Positions 22,028-34,572 of a stretch of DNA of 64,000 nucleotides are shown here, in pieces; within the stretch, counting starts at the first letter, position 1, and the number at the start of each line of letters is the position of its first letter. The stretch comes from Nilaparvata lugens. Lineage: Eukaryota > Arthropoda > Insecta > Hemiptera > Delphacidae. The notes beneath the pieces are model-generated. The model saw only the letters and a list, made by a program, of their open reading frames with translations, searched no databases and was not told where the DNA came from. Both the position numbers and the translations under genes were made by a program. Location: the NCBI RefSeq assembly GCF_014356525.2, contig NC_052508.1, positions 50,013,858 to 50,077,857 of the forward strand, written 5' to 3'.

Positions 22028-23564
22028 CTAAAAACATTCATCAAATTATATATAACAACAGGTTTGAAAAGTATATCATTCAGAAACACAATGTTGAAAA
22101 ACAATATACCATTTTTAATTAACTATTGTGTTGGATTATTACTTCGTCGATTTTTTAGTTTCAATATTTTTTTCTTGAAGAGAAGAAAAAATACAGGAAG
22201 ATGACAAGCCTTAATAATTAATATATTTAGTGAAAAGTATAGTCATGTAAAGTTGACATTAATATTTTTCATGTAGAGCATTTTCTGCTAAAGCTATCTT
22301 TATGAAATGTTTATAAAATTTTAATTTTTCAAGCATATTTGGATGAGCATGAATTAGTATAATAAAGAACTTCATATCTTGAAGTTTTTTGTAGTAAAAT
22401 TATGGTTTATAAGGAATAAGCCTGCATTTAATAATGCATTCAAGGCTGACTATTTATTTACAACTCTGCACTTTTCATATTTTACAGCCTCAAGCAGAAT
22501 AGGACTATTCTTCTTAATCAAGTACAAAAACATTTTACAAAAAAAAGAATTACTACAAGAATAAAATTGACATACCGTTACATTCAAGATTTGATAATAA
22601 AAATTATTTTGATAGAGAATAAAAATTATTGACATTTATAATTTAAAGAGAAGTTGCAAGTGCATTAAATAGAGATAAATTTGGAATGGCAATCAATAAA
22701 AAAGTGGATAATTCATTCCAAATACACAGATAATAGATTAAATTGAAAGATCAATGCAAAAGAGAGATTTTCCATGACAAAACTTATGCAGAACATCCGT
22801 CATTCAATTCCAGAACGATAATTTTAAACGAAAATATAATAGAAATCTACAAAGAGTTATTGTTCACATTGAGCAAGCCCTGATAATGTAGATAGAACGC
22901 CAAAGCTACAAAAAAAATTAACTTGAAATTGATCAATATAAAATAGGGACTTTTATACCTGTTTTGAAGTTGACTTACTTTGTAGGTCTGGTCTTATTGA
23001 TTTATTGAATGCATACTAGAAAATGTATCAAACGAAATTAATTAATACATTTTTGTGGTCTGCATTATATACTTTATCTACCTACCTTGATATCACAGAT
23101 TTGGTAGAATATATTCCATAAATAATTCGAAAAATACTTTTTCTCAAGGTATAGTGTTATAAGTTTAATAGTAAATGAGTCTTTAAAGCGCAAAATGAAT
23201 ATGAATCGAAGTGAAAAAATAATCAATGTTCCTTGAAGGCTTGATTTTGAAACTTAATATTCAATTAATTTGTGTTATATTTTTTTATCTTCTTAAGTGA
23301 TGATTATTTTTATTTTTGTTAATTGAATATGATTCGTTTCATAAGTATCAGTAAAGCATAAGTAATCAGCATAAGTAAATCAGGGATCAAGTTCAAACAT
23401 GAATCAAATTTAATTTCCAATAGGAGCCCTCATCACTAAAAGAACACCGTAATTTATTGATGATTGTAGTTATCGTTGTCAAAACGAATTGACCTGCATA
23501 AATTGAATACAAAAACAGTTCAAAACGGAAGTCAAATCAACTCAATTAAACATAAAATACTTAC
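22028..23564. other. NHE intron, nothing recognised
   Basis: AT-rich intron; short ORFs only. Confidence 0.5.
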
Positions 23565-23624
23565 AGGCCCCTAATCTCCACCATTTTTCGTTGGCTGGAT
23601 TTCGTCGGTTTTTGACATGCTTAT
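23565..23624 (-). CDS. NHE candidate exon: KHVKNRRNPANEKWWRLGA
   Basis: A 60-nt symmetric (1-1) exon between GTCTTTTAG and GTAAGT. It encodes KHVKNRRNPANEKWWRLGA plus split codons. Only one of the three phases is open, and it is the phase demanded by its neighbours. The peptide is basic and aromatic, suited to a membrane-surface or partner-binding patch, but I do not recognise it as a known motif. Skipping it keeps the frame. Confidence 0.65.
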
Positions 23625-25001
23625 CTAAAAGACACAGAGCAAAACATTTTTCGTAAACATAAAACATCAAGCCATGCCTCATTAACAAAGCAGCAGAAGC
23701 TACATGCTCATGATTCAAATAAAATAATATACAATGTATTGCAAAAACAAATAATTATGAACAAATATAAAATGAAAATAATGACGGAAAATTGTCTTAA
23801 CATAAACTGAAAACGTCAAATGCAATCTTAGGCGATATTATCAGATTTCAAAAGAGCTATGAAGAGGGAAAAGATAGGAGAAATTATGTGGAAAGAGAGA
23901 GAAAATAGTTAGGAACGATTCTTGGAATACAAACTTGAAAGATAAATTTCTACAGAATGGTATACCTCAATTTATAAATTCATAACTCAAGTTAGGATAA
24001 TTAATCTTCCAATCTAGATAGTTTATATATTAACGAAACTGTTTAATACTATTATTGAAGTTTTGTAATAATTGTAAATTGAAAAATAAGGTTTAATGTT
24101 TATTGATCAACATATTTCTAATAAACTTTATTCATAATAATTAGAAAATATACGGGAGTTAATTCAAGGTGATTATTCTGAAATATATTTAGGAAGGATT
24201 TACTGTCATTAATGATTCATTCCTCCTGATATTCTTTTATTTTTTTCTAATCTCACTCTTGAATCGACTTCGCCCACCATTAGTTTTAATAAAGTAAAGT
24301 GTAAATAAAAAGGCATTTATTATCTATCAATGGAAGAGTAATAAATTTTCATATTATTATAGGGAAGCCTAACTGATTGTGTTCACTTCAGGAAGTCCCC
24401 CAGCACATTAATTTAATGATATCATCGTTATTTAGACAACAATTTCATATTATAGCTAGTATTCATCAAACAAGTAGAACTTTTATAATTCTTCACAGGA
24501 GTTTTCAAATTAACAATTTTTACTAGATAAATGGAATGAATATCAGAAACCGGTTGTGCCATGAAAAAGGTACCTATTAGTGATTCTATAAATATAATAA
24601 AAAAATCAATAATATTACTTTTTAAGAATCGACCATCTCAACTTCATACTGTATAATGTGATATGAAACTATAAAATCTGATAGAGAAACTAGTGAAGTT
24701 ACTTTCACAAAGTTTCATTAATCGATGCATTAATGTGAGTGATAATTGAGTCTAGTAAAGTCATTGTAATTATTGAACTTAGCAGTCTAATTTTATTTTT
24801 CGAACAGACTGTACTTAATATAAGAAAAGTTTTCAAGTGTTCGTTTGTAATGTACATACATGATACACGTAACGAAAGTGGAACTGAATGGATTCTATTC
24901 ATTGTTAAGAGATAAAAAACAGGTTCAACTAGGATGAAACAAGGAATAAAACAGCGAAATTGTCAAGATCCAATCAGAATTTCATTGAATATTAAAATTA
25001 C
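23625..25001. other. NHE intron, nothing recognised
   Basis: AT-rich intron between two candidate tail exons. Confidence 0.5.
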
Positions 25002-25025
25002 CTGCTTGATTATTGCTTGGTAAGA
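25002..25025 (-). CDS. NHE candidate microexon, 24 nt
   Basis: Between ATTTTTCAG and GTAATT lie 24 bases encoding, with the split codons, LPSNNQA. It is symmetric (1-1), and its last G plus AT of the next exon gives Asp, producing NNQADKHVKNRR. Both splice sites are plausible and the only open phase is the one required. It is still small enough to arise by chance. Confidence 0.5.
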
Positions 25026-26927
25026 CTGAAAAATAGAACAAATGTAAGTTAAGTAGTCAAGAAAACAGGTGGTGGTGGAAAGTGTTTTCACAATATTGTT
25101 AATGTTGAAAAGATATAAAGGTGGAAGGTGTTATTATAATTAAATACACAATGTTGAAAAGATACAAAGGTAGCCTATTTGCAATTAATGTGAGTTGTTA
25201 TAATATTGTGCCTGTAAGTCTATGCTAACTCTTGTACCTACAGATCTGAGCAAGCCTATTTTCAAATAGCTTGCTTTCAAATGCACTTTTATTTGAGCCG
25301 TTATTTGAGTATGTGTTGCATTAAAAAATAACAAAAATATAGAAAAATCCAATTGAACGAAAAATCGGTAGATTTTGAACACAGTATTAGGTTAACTGTT
25401 TTATTCGCAATGACCTTCAATCGAACTTACAATTAAGTACCCCATAAACTAGATTCTAGAGTAAAGACCCTCATTATGATTTTTTATTCAATTCGAAACC
25501 GATGAAAAGTTTTTAAATTGTACAGGTTTATGAAAATTTGGAGATTTAAATATCTGTTACCTATTTCGATAACAAATGAACTGTGTTCATTTCTATTTCG
25601 ATAAAAAATGAACTGTGTTGATAACAGCATTGAGAAAAAGGAAAATAATGAGTTTCATTTGTTTACATAGAAAATGGAAAATTATAAAACAGTAATTTTA
25701 ATCAAAATAATATAATATATTTTCTACGCTGTGATTGATGTATATTTTTATACCTACAATCGACGGTACATCAGGACATTACAATACAGTATGTACAGAA
25801 TTCATTGGATGTTTAAATTCATAAGAGCCATTACACATTTTGTTACTTCAAACAAAAAGACCTATTCTTTTTTCCCAAATCTAGATTCTAGCTAATTACT
25901 ATTATTGTACATGTAGATATGGTTAGCATGTAGATATTAATTTAATTCCATTTTTAAACCTTGATAACTTTTTTCACAATTCCATGATTTGTGGGGTTTA
26001 ATGACATTCAACTCTAACGTGTTCAACTCAGTGTTATCTCCTGAATCAAATAATTCATATCCTATCAATAATTACTCTCTCTCCCCAAAAGTAAATTCCA
26101 GGTAATTGTTAGGATCAACGTATTTGCATTTTATTCAATTTCCAGAAACCCTTTTTATACAATAAACCTTTGTCAGGATTTCATCCTCAACGACGATCAA
26201 CGTTTAAAAAAAAACTTAAATGTTTTCGAACTCTGTGTTTAATAAAGTAAATGAATCATATCTTTTGAACGAATTAGCTAGCAATGCATTGAACAGAACA
26301 CTGCCACTTTTGACAAATATAAATGGTGTGCCACTAGACAACTAGTAAAGTGATAACAAAAAACACTTAGGCCTGCTTCACATTGCACTGCTCTAAGATA
26401 AATACGGTCTACACAAATATGGAAACTAAGGCCACTTTCACACTGTCACTGTCTTCGTCACATAAATGCTCCATTGAATATATTGAGGTCAAAATCATCT
26501 GAATGTATAGATGTAAATACTATACAAATTATCAAGATCAATATCGAAATACTAGTACATCATAAGTAACTCGAAACTCATTGTTTTGCTATCCTTGTCT
26601 GTCATTAGAAAAAGCAAATATCTCCATCGTTTTCTAGCTCCGCATGGTTGCTCAATTGTTTTTAGACTATGAATATAATGCAACCAAAATATTCAATCTC
26701 AATTATGAAACATTATTATTACATCATGGAAAAATATATTTTCTTGACAAATTGAATTTAAATTAAACAATAATAATGATATTTATTATTATATCAGATA
26801 TAGCTGGATGACTTGAATCATGCTATTTTCTATAGGACTAGAGAATATTCTAGAGGAATTATGGAAATTGGCAACCCTTTCGTCAATTCCACTTTCGTAA
26901 GGCGTGAATCTCACTATAGATATATAT
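25026..26927. other. NHE intron with minor direct repeats
   Basis: Short repeats only: AATGTTGAAAAGATA at 25102 and 25150, and TATTTCGATAA(C/A)AAATGAAC near 25561 and 25594. No exon found. Confidence 0.5.
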
Positions 26928-27522
26928 ACAGAGTAAGTCATATGTATGGGAACCCTTTAATAAGATGGAGATGTAATACTGTAACTTTCAGGATGAGTTA
27001 TTGGTCGAATACTCTACCTTTTGACGCACAACTGAATTTAACCCCCTCATAAGGGGGTGACTTAGAGATTGTAACTCAAATATTTAAAATGTAAACACCC
27101 ATTGTGTAGTTGTAGTACATCATTTTAAAGGCATTTTCAAAACGAGGAAAATTACATCAATAAAATGTTCTATGATACTTTTATCCGAAATGGCGGCTGA
27201 TTGAACTTTATCAATATTATTTCTTTAAAAACTTCAATCAGCCGCCATTTCGGATAAAAGTATCATGGAACATTTTTATTGGCGCCATCTTTCTTGTTTT
27301 AGAAAGACCTTTAAAATGATGTGTCACACAATGGGTGTTAACATTCAAAATATTTTTCTTAAAAACTAAAACTTCAATCAGCCGCCATTTTGGATACAAG
27401 TATCATAGAATATTTCAATAAATGTTATCTTTCTCGTTTTAAAAAGGCATTCAAAATTATGTATTATATTTACAACAGTCTCCAATTTATTGAAGTGTTC
27501 CCATACATATGACTCACTATGT
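26928..27522. mobile_element. TIR element with internal palindrome, ~595 bp
   Basis: The ends ACAGAGTAAGTCATATGTAT and GTTCCCATACATATGACTCAC are inverted copies. Inside, 27171-27268 is a perfect inverted repeat with arms of about 34 bases around GAAATGGCGGCTGATTGAA, and the same block recurs as a direct copy near 27371-27410. No transposase frame. Confidence 0.65.
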
Positions 27523-28241
27523 TTAAATATTGTGTGTTACAAGCCGTGTACAGTAAAAAGCCCTGATTGAACTAATTTTTGAACGATCAATAATAATCCA
27601 AATATTAGTGTATCATTCAAATTGATCATCAATGTGACAAAAACTACAGTACAAGTGTGAAAGCGACGCAACAGCAATGAGGTAATAATAATAATAATAA
27701 TGACAATGACTGTAATGATGATGATTATAAAAGCAATGCACAATTAATTAGGTATGGCGTGGAGCGGGACAGAGCCGATACAAACGTCATCCAATAACAA
27801 ATAACTAGTTTCTACTTTGCTGCTGGCAATAATGATTTATCTACTCTGCTGGTTTTGTCAACGTCAACGGCTAAAAAGGCTTTGAGCACAGATATAATCA
27901 CAGAGTGCACTGAGCGAGACACTAAAGTGTTTTCTGAAGGAACGGCCGAATTTTAAGGTCACCTAAAAAGGGGTGATGAAATCACTGGACCAATCATGGA
28001 GTAATTGATGAAATAAAAACACTGCTGGTGTTTTATTCTAGTTCTGTCGCCAAATTTGATTTCTTGGACCTTGTTTGAAGAAGTTAGATTTTCATAAACT
28101 ATCACGATGATTATTTATAATAAAATAATCCTCTGATAAGCTTTTTGATTGGTCAGTGAGCTATCAACCACCTCAATTTGTGATGTTTCAAAAGAATATA
28201 TGTATCGCGCAGTATACTCTGTGAAACAGAGAGGACAACCT
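27523..28241. other. NHE intron
   Basis: Contains a short (AAT)n run near 27683-27700; nothing else supported. Confidence 0.5.
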
Positions 28242-28534
28242 CTGGGCCTGTTTCATTTGAGGTATTTAGTATGACACACGTTTTTTATTGTTTAAAGAGC
28301 TGATACTGTACGGGTCAATAGGATTGGCGACTTTCTTGCAGGTTTCACATTTCATTCTCATTGGGCCTGTTTGACATCATTTAGAATGTAGAAGATCAAT
28401 AAAACAAGCTAGCTACCCGTCTACTGTAAGAAAGGCATTTTTTGACATGTTAATGGGCTGGGTTTTGTGTATCTCTCTGCTTGAAAATATGAATATGGTA
28501 TGAATGTGGACAGGCCCTTATGAAACAGGCCCAG
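28242..28534. repeat. MITE-like element, CTGGGCCTGTTTCAT ends
   Basis: CTGGGCCTGTTTCAT at 28242-28256 and its exact reverse complement at 28520-28534; the GGCCTGTTT motif recurs internally near 28365. It lies directly downstream of an NHE exon end. Confidence 0.7.
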
Positions 28535-28571
28535 ATTAGCGTGTGCTATCTGCGCTGCGCTCAACGACTAC

Positions 28572-28865
28572 ACTGCAGAGTTGCTCGTGCGTGAGTAGTG
28601 GCAGACAGACCGTCACGTCGCCAGGGCAGCGACACCTCGGCTACAGTCGGCACGTCCTCCAGTCGCAGACTGCTGGGTCGCGACGACTTGGGCTTAGCCG
28701 ACACATACTCAGTCACAAGACGCGCCCTGGTGGACGCCTGCCGAAACCCGGGCAGCGACGCTATCTGGTTTAACAGACTGTACGATGGCGACTGACTAGT
28801 TGCGGTCGCGGCTGCGGCTGCGGTAGCGGTTTCCACCACCGTCTCGCCGCCGCTGTCTTCCGCCG
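28572..28865 (-). CDS. NHE exon: Ala/Ser-rich tail exon, 3' end uncertain
   Basis: An exon after GTTTTTAG. It encodes AEDSGGETVVETATAAAAAT, then ATSQSPSYSLLNQIASLPGF, RQASTRARLVTEYVSAKPKS and so on to THARATLQ. The upstream joint makes SPAEDSGG. To continue in phase 1 the donor must be T|GTAGTC at 28572, which is poor. Otherwise the reading frame runs on for three codons to a TGA at 28561-28563, giving a shorter C terminus. It is GC-rich compared with its surroundings, and the antisense strand is open too, which is a composition effect. Confidence 0.8.
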
Positions 28866-29697
28866 CTAAAAACAGCCAACAGCCACCAAGCTGTCTCAAC
28901 TGGTCCAAACACTCACACATCCACACCCACTACACACACGCTACCAGTGCTACAGTTTCCTCATGTAAATGCAAACCAATCAAATCTCTATTTACGGTAT
29001 CCTATTAATTACGTGAGTGGAAATAAATCAACATAGGCTACTTTTTACATGATATATCTTTTATATGATACAAACAAAAACAACCTGAAAAGTTGTCTCG
29101 TCTCAATAGCAATAAACGAACACTATATTCCCTAACAATCAACAACCTACAAAAAATAAGTAAATAAACTTGAAACCATCATAATTTGAATTGAAATTAT
29201 AGTGAACGGAAACTAACTGTCTATTTACAACACACTATCTATATCCTAGAAGCATTGATAAATAAAGCCATTTATTCTGTCTCCTAATTTTACAATAAAT
29301 AATTTTATTTTCCTAGAAGAGTTTGAAGTTATATGAGAGAACAACCTGAATAGCCTTACAATGTATAGGGGAAAACATCGCGTTTATAGATATGATAGAC
29401 ATTTTTTTAATGATATGTGATTGGAAGTAGGGTTTCTATACTCGCATATCCCCTATACCCAACAGACAAACATGAACTCATTAACATTATAAGTGCTCAA
29501 CAGATAATCCTAAAAAGAGACACTACTTTAAAAATTTTGAGGGAACTAACAACTATCACTCTTATCTATAGCCTATTCACAAATTCGTACATAAAATTCA
29601 GAATGAAAAATAAAACTAAGAGAGGCATTAGAAGGTAGGCTACCGTGATTCAAAAATGACGATTTTGAAGTATCCCTGTCGTGTAATGTCAGAAAGT
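28866..29697. other. NHE intron
   Basis: Begins with a C/A-rich stretch next to the exon acceptor; the rest is AT-rich with nothing recognised. Confidence 0.5.
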
Positions 29698-30245
29698 TAT
29701 TTGTGCAACTAGTGCGCAAAGTGACAGTTTGCTGCACCGAAAGAAACGTTTACGCCCGAGCCGTAGGCGAGGGCGGAATGGTTTGTTGAGTGCAGCAGAG
29801 GAACTTTGGCCACATATTTCACATTAAATTTTTCCTACAGTTACCATTGAATATGAAAAGTGGGTAATTAAGGGTAAAATTGCCTGAAATGCATCAAATG
29901 TTTGTGTGTGTGATGCTGTTATTAATAAAAACCTTAATTTATTGTCAAATTGAATAATAATGTAGTAGTGTTTGAATGAAGGGGTGGCTGTCACTGATGT
30001 GGTGGCTGTCCTCGAACTCGGTGTCCTTAATATTATTATAACGTGCACCACAGTCACTGTTAACAACTTAATTTTAATCTTCCTGCACTGGTGCTCCATA
30101 TAACCTACTAATTATTTTGCGTTGTCATGCTGCAAATCTGGAGTACGCAAAGTACTCACTTTGCGCACTAGTGCGGAAAAGTGATTCTTTGCGTTCTGTA
30201 AACAGTGCAGGAATGGTCACTTTTCAGGGTATCTGTAGGAAAATA
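29698..30245. mobile_element. Repeat with ACTAGTGCGCAAAGTG inverted ends, copy 1
   Basis: ACTAGTGCGCAAAGTG at 29708-29723 is the exact reverse complement of CACTTTGCGCACTAGT at 30157-30172. Subterminal blocks (CTGCAC, TTTTCCTACAG) are also inverted. The left half matches 47338-47500 and 58545-58720. It is shorter than the 47 kb copy and lacks its small ORF. Confidence 0.7.
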
Positions 30246-31878
30246 TAATTTCTTAAAAAAACGTCTTCTATACTGATACAAAAGTGCTGTGGATCAATTT
30301 TAAGCATCGAATGTCTCTTTCCTCAATTGAAGACCACATAGTGAGGTACGTAATTGTGAAAAAGTTAATTAACAGTTGAATGATTAAATAAATTCCCTGC
30401 ATAATCAGTTTATGCATATTTCAGTTTTTTTTCATTATTCCCAAATAATCAGAAGCATAATTACGAATCAAACCAATTCCTGTTCGCAAATAGCTATACT
30501 AAATTCAACCGTCGTAAAAATTTCCTAATATGAAAGAAGCAATGCCAGGAGAACCAGGGACACTCAGATGACGTCATCTTACGACAGCTGAACGCAATAG
30601 AAATACGCTCAACCAGGATGTGTTCCAAATATTTTACCGCCCAATTTACATTTTCTATAAAACAAGAATGTAATTTTTTTCAATGTAATACTTATGAATC
30701 TATATGAGCATTAAGCATATATAAATGATGAAACATACCCATACCGAGCTGAGACACAAGTAATGCTATTTATATGAATCAACTGATAGCTAGCTATAAT
30801 TGGAATGCGAAACAAATCAGAATTCTATCTAAATACCAACACCCCTCCAAACCCTAAAAAAACATAAATTGAAACCTATTAGGCAATTAAAATGAAAATA
30901 TAATTCAACTGGAATAAAAATGATCAATATGAAGTTCAGAATCAAGATTAATTATCACACATAGGACCTAATTTATAAAAAAAATATCTTCTACGCTTTA
31001 TAAAAAAAATCAGAAAGCTCCAAATATTTCCCACTTCTAGTATAAAAAAGCTAAATGTTTAGGAACCAAAAATTGGAATATAATAGAGTAATTAGATACC
31101 ATAAAGTTTCGCCAAGAAAAAAAAATTAAATGAGATGCAGGTTAATTATTTCCTTTATTGCTTTATTTCCCTAATTTATATTTGACAGTGTAGAAGAACA
31201 TGTACATCTATTTTTATGGATGATTATTATATTACCTCAGGGAACCTACCACTTCATCGAAAAACTAATTCACAGATAAAATTTAGTCCTTCAATCCTCG
31301 TCAACTACATGAAAGCCCAATAATTCACCATAAAACTCAGTTCTTCGTTCAAGTACCGTACCTAATAACTAATAGTTAATTTTTCTATTTAAGTTAATTA
31401 ATTAATTCATTGGTTAAAATAATACCATTGAACTTGGAATAAAATTATTTGTGAACCACAACTTATATCTGAACCCGCCCTAGTCTCTAGAATTATTGCT
31501 GTACAGTACTTTGATCTTAAAATATGAAATACCTAATATCATACCCTGATTATGAGTTAGTTTTCATCTATAACTCTAAGGAATAACCTGCCACGAGAAC
31601 CTCCTAAAATGCATGTCTAATTTTCGAATAGATTATTTTATAAATTTCACACAACCAGCAATGATGAGAACACAACTTTCAAAAGGGAATTGAATGCGAA
31701 ATAAGTACCCTACAAGAATTAGATGATGAATGGAGTAGTAGTAGTAGTAGTAGTAGTGAGAACAGTGAATGAGAGAAGGTATGACAGATAGATAGTTGGG
31801 CAATGGGAAACTCAAGTTCATTCACAAAAATCAAGCCAGCTGTTACAATCTGCCAATTATGAATGAAAGGGTGCTTAC
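30246..31878. other. NHE intron
   Basis: AT-rich; an (AGT)n run lies at about 31736-31757. No exon supported. Confidence 0.5.
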
Positions 31879-31983
31879 GAGAGGGTTGCGCTGTGAATGT
31901 GATGCCTCCTCCTTCCCATTCATCTTTGGTTCCTGGTTTCGGAGTTTCGTTCTCACACTCAAGAAGCACTTCGTCTATATAGT
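31879..31983 (-). CDS. NHE exon: acidic tail segment
   Basis: A 105-nt symmetric (1-1) exon after ATGTTTTTGCAG and before GTAAGC. It encodes DYIDEVLLECENETPKPGTK and DEWEGGGITFTAQPS. The acidic run followed by GGxxFTA resembles the SGGIEFLA-type stretch in NHE3 tails. Skipping it would keep the frame. Confidence 0.85.
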
Positions 31984-32339
31984 CTGCAAAAACATTACAT
32001 CAAATGAAACATAAAGTAACTTGAATCGTTACGAGGAAAACATTGATGCAAAAGTGCTCTGTAGGTAGTAAGATTTACTGTAAAATAAGTATAGAGTCTG
32101 TATAAAATAAGTAAAGTTGAAACTTGCAGAAAAATCCGTGTTGCGAAATTGTGCGAAATTTCACTCTTTTCATGCAAGCTCATATTACTGGATATATTAA
32201 AATTGACAACTCTGCATCGACTGTGTTGTTAATTTGAATAAATTGACTATAATTTGAATAAACTAGTGACCCCCTGGGTTGGAAAACTCGCTCATGAGTT
32301 GATTATTTGATCTTTGAATTCCACAAAATCTAATTATAC
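31984..32339. other. NHE intron
   Basis: Nothing recognised. Confidence 0.45.
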
Positions 32340-32830
32340 ATAGTTGGTGAGAATTGTGGAAACAGCTGAATAATCCTTCAACAAGGATAATTTGATTGTG
32401 GTTTTCATGGGTATCCTTCCGGGAGTCGCGCCCTACTTAATCACACGAGCAGTCGCATACTGCAACTCATTGAAGTGATGGGGGGAAAGTTTTGGAATAC
32501 ATAGGAGACTCATTCACTGACACCACCCCATTCAATAGTTTTGTGCAGCTAAAAAAACTGACACTGTTGTACTTTTTACAACAGCGCGACTGCCGGAAGG
32601 GTATCCTATTAAAATTTTTAAAAAATTCTGTTTCTTCAAAACTCTTGTCCGTCATCTTGGATCCGTCATATGAATTATAACTTCATCTCGAATCCAGCTT
32701 CATTTTTTCAAATGGGAAAGTGGTCATGTGATACACGATTTCAATACTTAAGTTTTTATCGATGTGCTGACGAAACCAGCACATCGATATCTCAAACCGT
32801 TCCAATGATCTTCACATTCAAAGATTTGAA
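32340..32830. repeat. Diverged relative of the 10938-11849 TIR element
   Basis: Shares GTGGAAACAGCTGAATAAT-like and AAGGATAATTTGAT blocks at the left, and TTTTTTCAAATGGGAAAGTGG and ATATCTCAAACCGTTCC at the right, with the 11 kb element. It carries a perfect 12-base hairpin, ATCGATGTGCTG / CAGCACATCGAT (32758-32788). The right terminal repeat seems lost. Confidence 0.55.
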
Positions 32831-33229
32831 TAAATCATACAAAAATGAATTAAATGAGTACCTAAATTGAATAGTCATAGGTTAGTGAACACTAATAGTA
32901 ACTTCTACTCACGTACTGAATGAACTACACAAAAAGTCTACTCACGTATTTGACACTGATAAAAAAATGATCTCTATCGTATTTCTAAAGTAGACTACTC
33001 ATTTATTCCATTACTGCATTACTGGCTAAGTTGTATGATACTCAGCTGAAATCATGTGTCGGCGCATAAAGGACAGTCTGTGTGATAACTCCCGAATAGC
33101 ATCATTTTATTTTAAATGAATGACAAAATAATAGAAAATAGCATGCAATTAATTCCAGCTGACTAAATTATAAATCACAACATTGTTTTCTCATGCACTT
33201 TCAATGTTATTTTTATATACTGGAAAAGG
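32831..33229. other. NHE intron
   Basis: Nothing recognised. Confidence 0.45.
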
Positions 33230-33425
33230 ACGAAGGAGTCAGTCAATTTTGTTGTCCAACTAACTTGAACTGTAAAAAGGTTCGAAGAGTACGTACTCAA
33301 AATTTGAAGCTGATTGATCAATTCTTTCTCAAGTTATTGTAGAACATACAAACAGACGGACAACGACTTTGGCCTTGAGTGAGTCAAAAGTGAGAACTCG
33401 CTAACGCTCGTTCAATTATATCCTG
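33230..33425. repeat. Probable non-LTR 3' end fragment
   Basis: ACATACAAACAGACGGACAA followed by GAGAACTCGCTAACGCTCG resembles 3' ends of insect non-LTR elements; boundaries are approximate. Confidence 0.4.
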
Positions 33426-33719
33426 TTATAATAATTATGTGCTAGCATGAAAAGATTGAACTTGGCACATTTTGGCAACACAAATATTTACTCCGCACAA
33501 TTTGGCAACACGGAAATTTTCTCCAAGTCCCAACTTATTTTGTACAAACTATAAAATTCTCGGCTCTGGTTGGGTGGAAAGAATTGTAACTCAAAGTGAA
33601 TCTCACTATAATAATTTGAATATCTATTATTTACAGAAAATAAAAACTAGTATCAGTATTTGAGGTTCTAGTTTTAAGATTATATTCAGTATTTTTCGAA
33701 CCTATATTCTTTTGCTTAA

Positions 33720-33905
33720 GCTGCGTTTGCAACAAAGTTATAAACAAAATGTCAATAACTTAATCCTTATAGATTCTATTAGATTGATCCTAAGTTATCA
33801 TAGACATGATGAACATATGTGTTTGTCAAGTTCCGTTCAATCTAATAGAATCTATAAGGATTAAGTTATTAAAATTTTGTTCATAACTTTAGTGTAGACG
33901 CAGTT
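33720..33905. repeat. Foldback element family F1, copy 1
   Basis: Arms of about 66 bases: CTGCGTTTGCAACAAAGTTA with CTTAATCCTTATAGATTCTA, and the reverse complement ending GACGCAG. Another copy lies at 37817-38018 with the same arms. Confidence 0.8.
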
Positions 33906-34502
33906 TTAGAAATGTTGATATGAAAGTTGAATGAAACTCACGGAGTGAAAAATTGTTTAGAAATTAAAAAAATAAATCGAATTCAAAAGTACGCTAATTT
34001 AGGTATGAAATTTTGTTGATTGAAGCAGTTACATAGACAATCTAGACCCAATTTGAAACTGCATACCTCTCAAACCTCTCAGGGGTTGAAAATAGAATTA
34101 AATTCATTCATTATACATAAATACAATCCGTACCTATTGATAAATACCAACTGGAAATTGATTTGAGTTACTTTGTAAGTACAGTTGTTATGGTGATGCG
34201 CGTTTCTTCATGTGTGTAAAGTATGAAGCAACCATACAAAATGGTCAAACGCTCGCCACAGCACCACTCGTCAAACAGTGAATTATCAATTTCTACTAAC
34301 AAAATATCTTGAAAATTATACTATATTATACAGATAAGAAAGGAAATTTACTATTTATAGGCATTCGAGATGTTATTCATTATGAAAAAAATAAAAAATA
34401 TGCCTTAGAATATCAAGATGTAATAGCTGATGAAAATAATACAATAATGTAAAATGTTTCATCGGAATCAAAGCGGAATAAGATCATAATAATGTGCCTC
34501 AC
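33906..34502. other. NHE intron
   Basis: Nothing recognised. Confidence 0.45.
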
Positions 34503-34572
34503 CATTTGCAAATTGTTTAGCTGATCCGTTCTGCTGGATTCCGGGGAAACTAACGTGATTGTGCTTTCCATC
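34503..34572 (-). CDS. NHE exon: short tail exon
   Basis: A 70-nt exon after TTCTTTGCAG and before GTGAGG. It encodes DGKHNHVSFPGIQQNGSAKQ and FAN, then one base of an Asp codon. It begins in phase 0 and ends in phase 1, opening a run of phase-1 introns that continues to the last exon. Low complexity is absent and both splice sites are good. It is called from phase continuity and the tail context rather than from a recognised domain. Confidence 0.82.
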
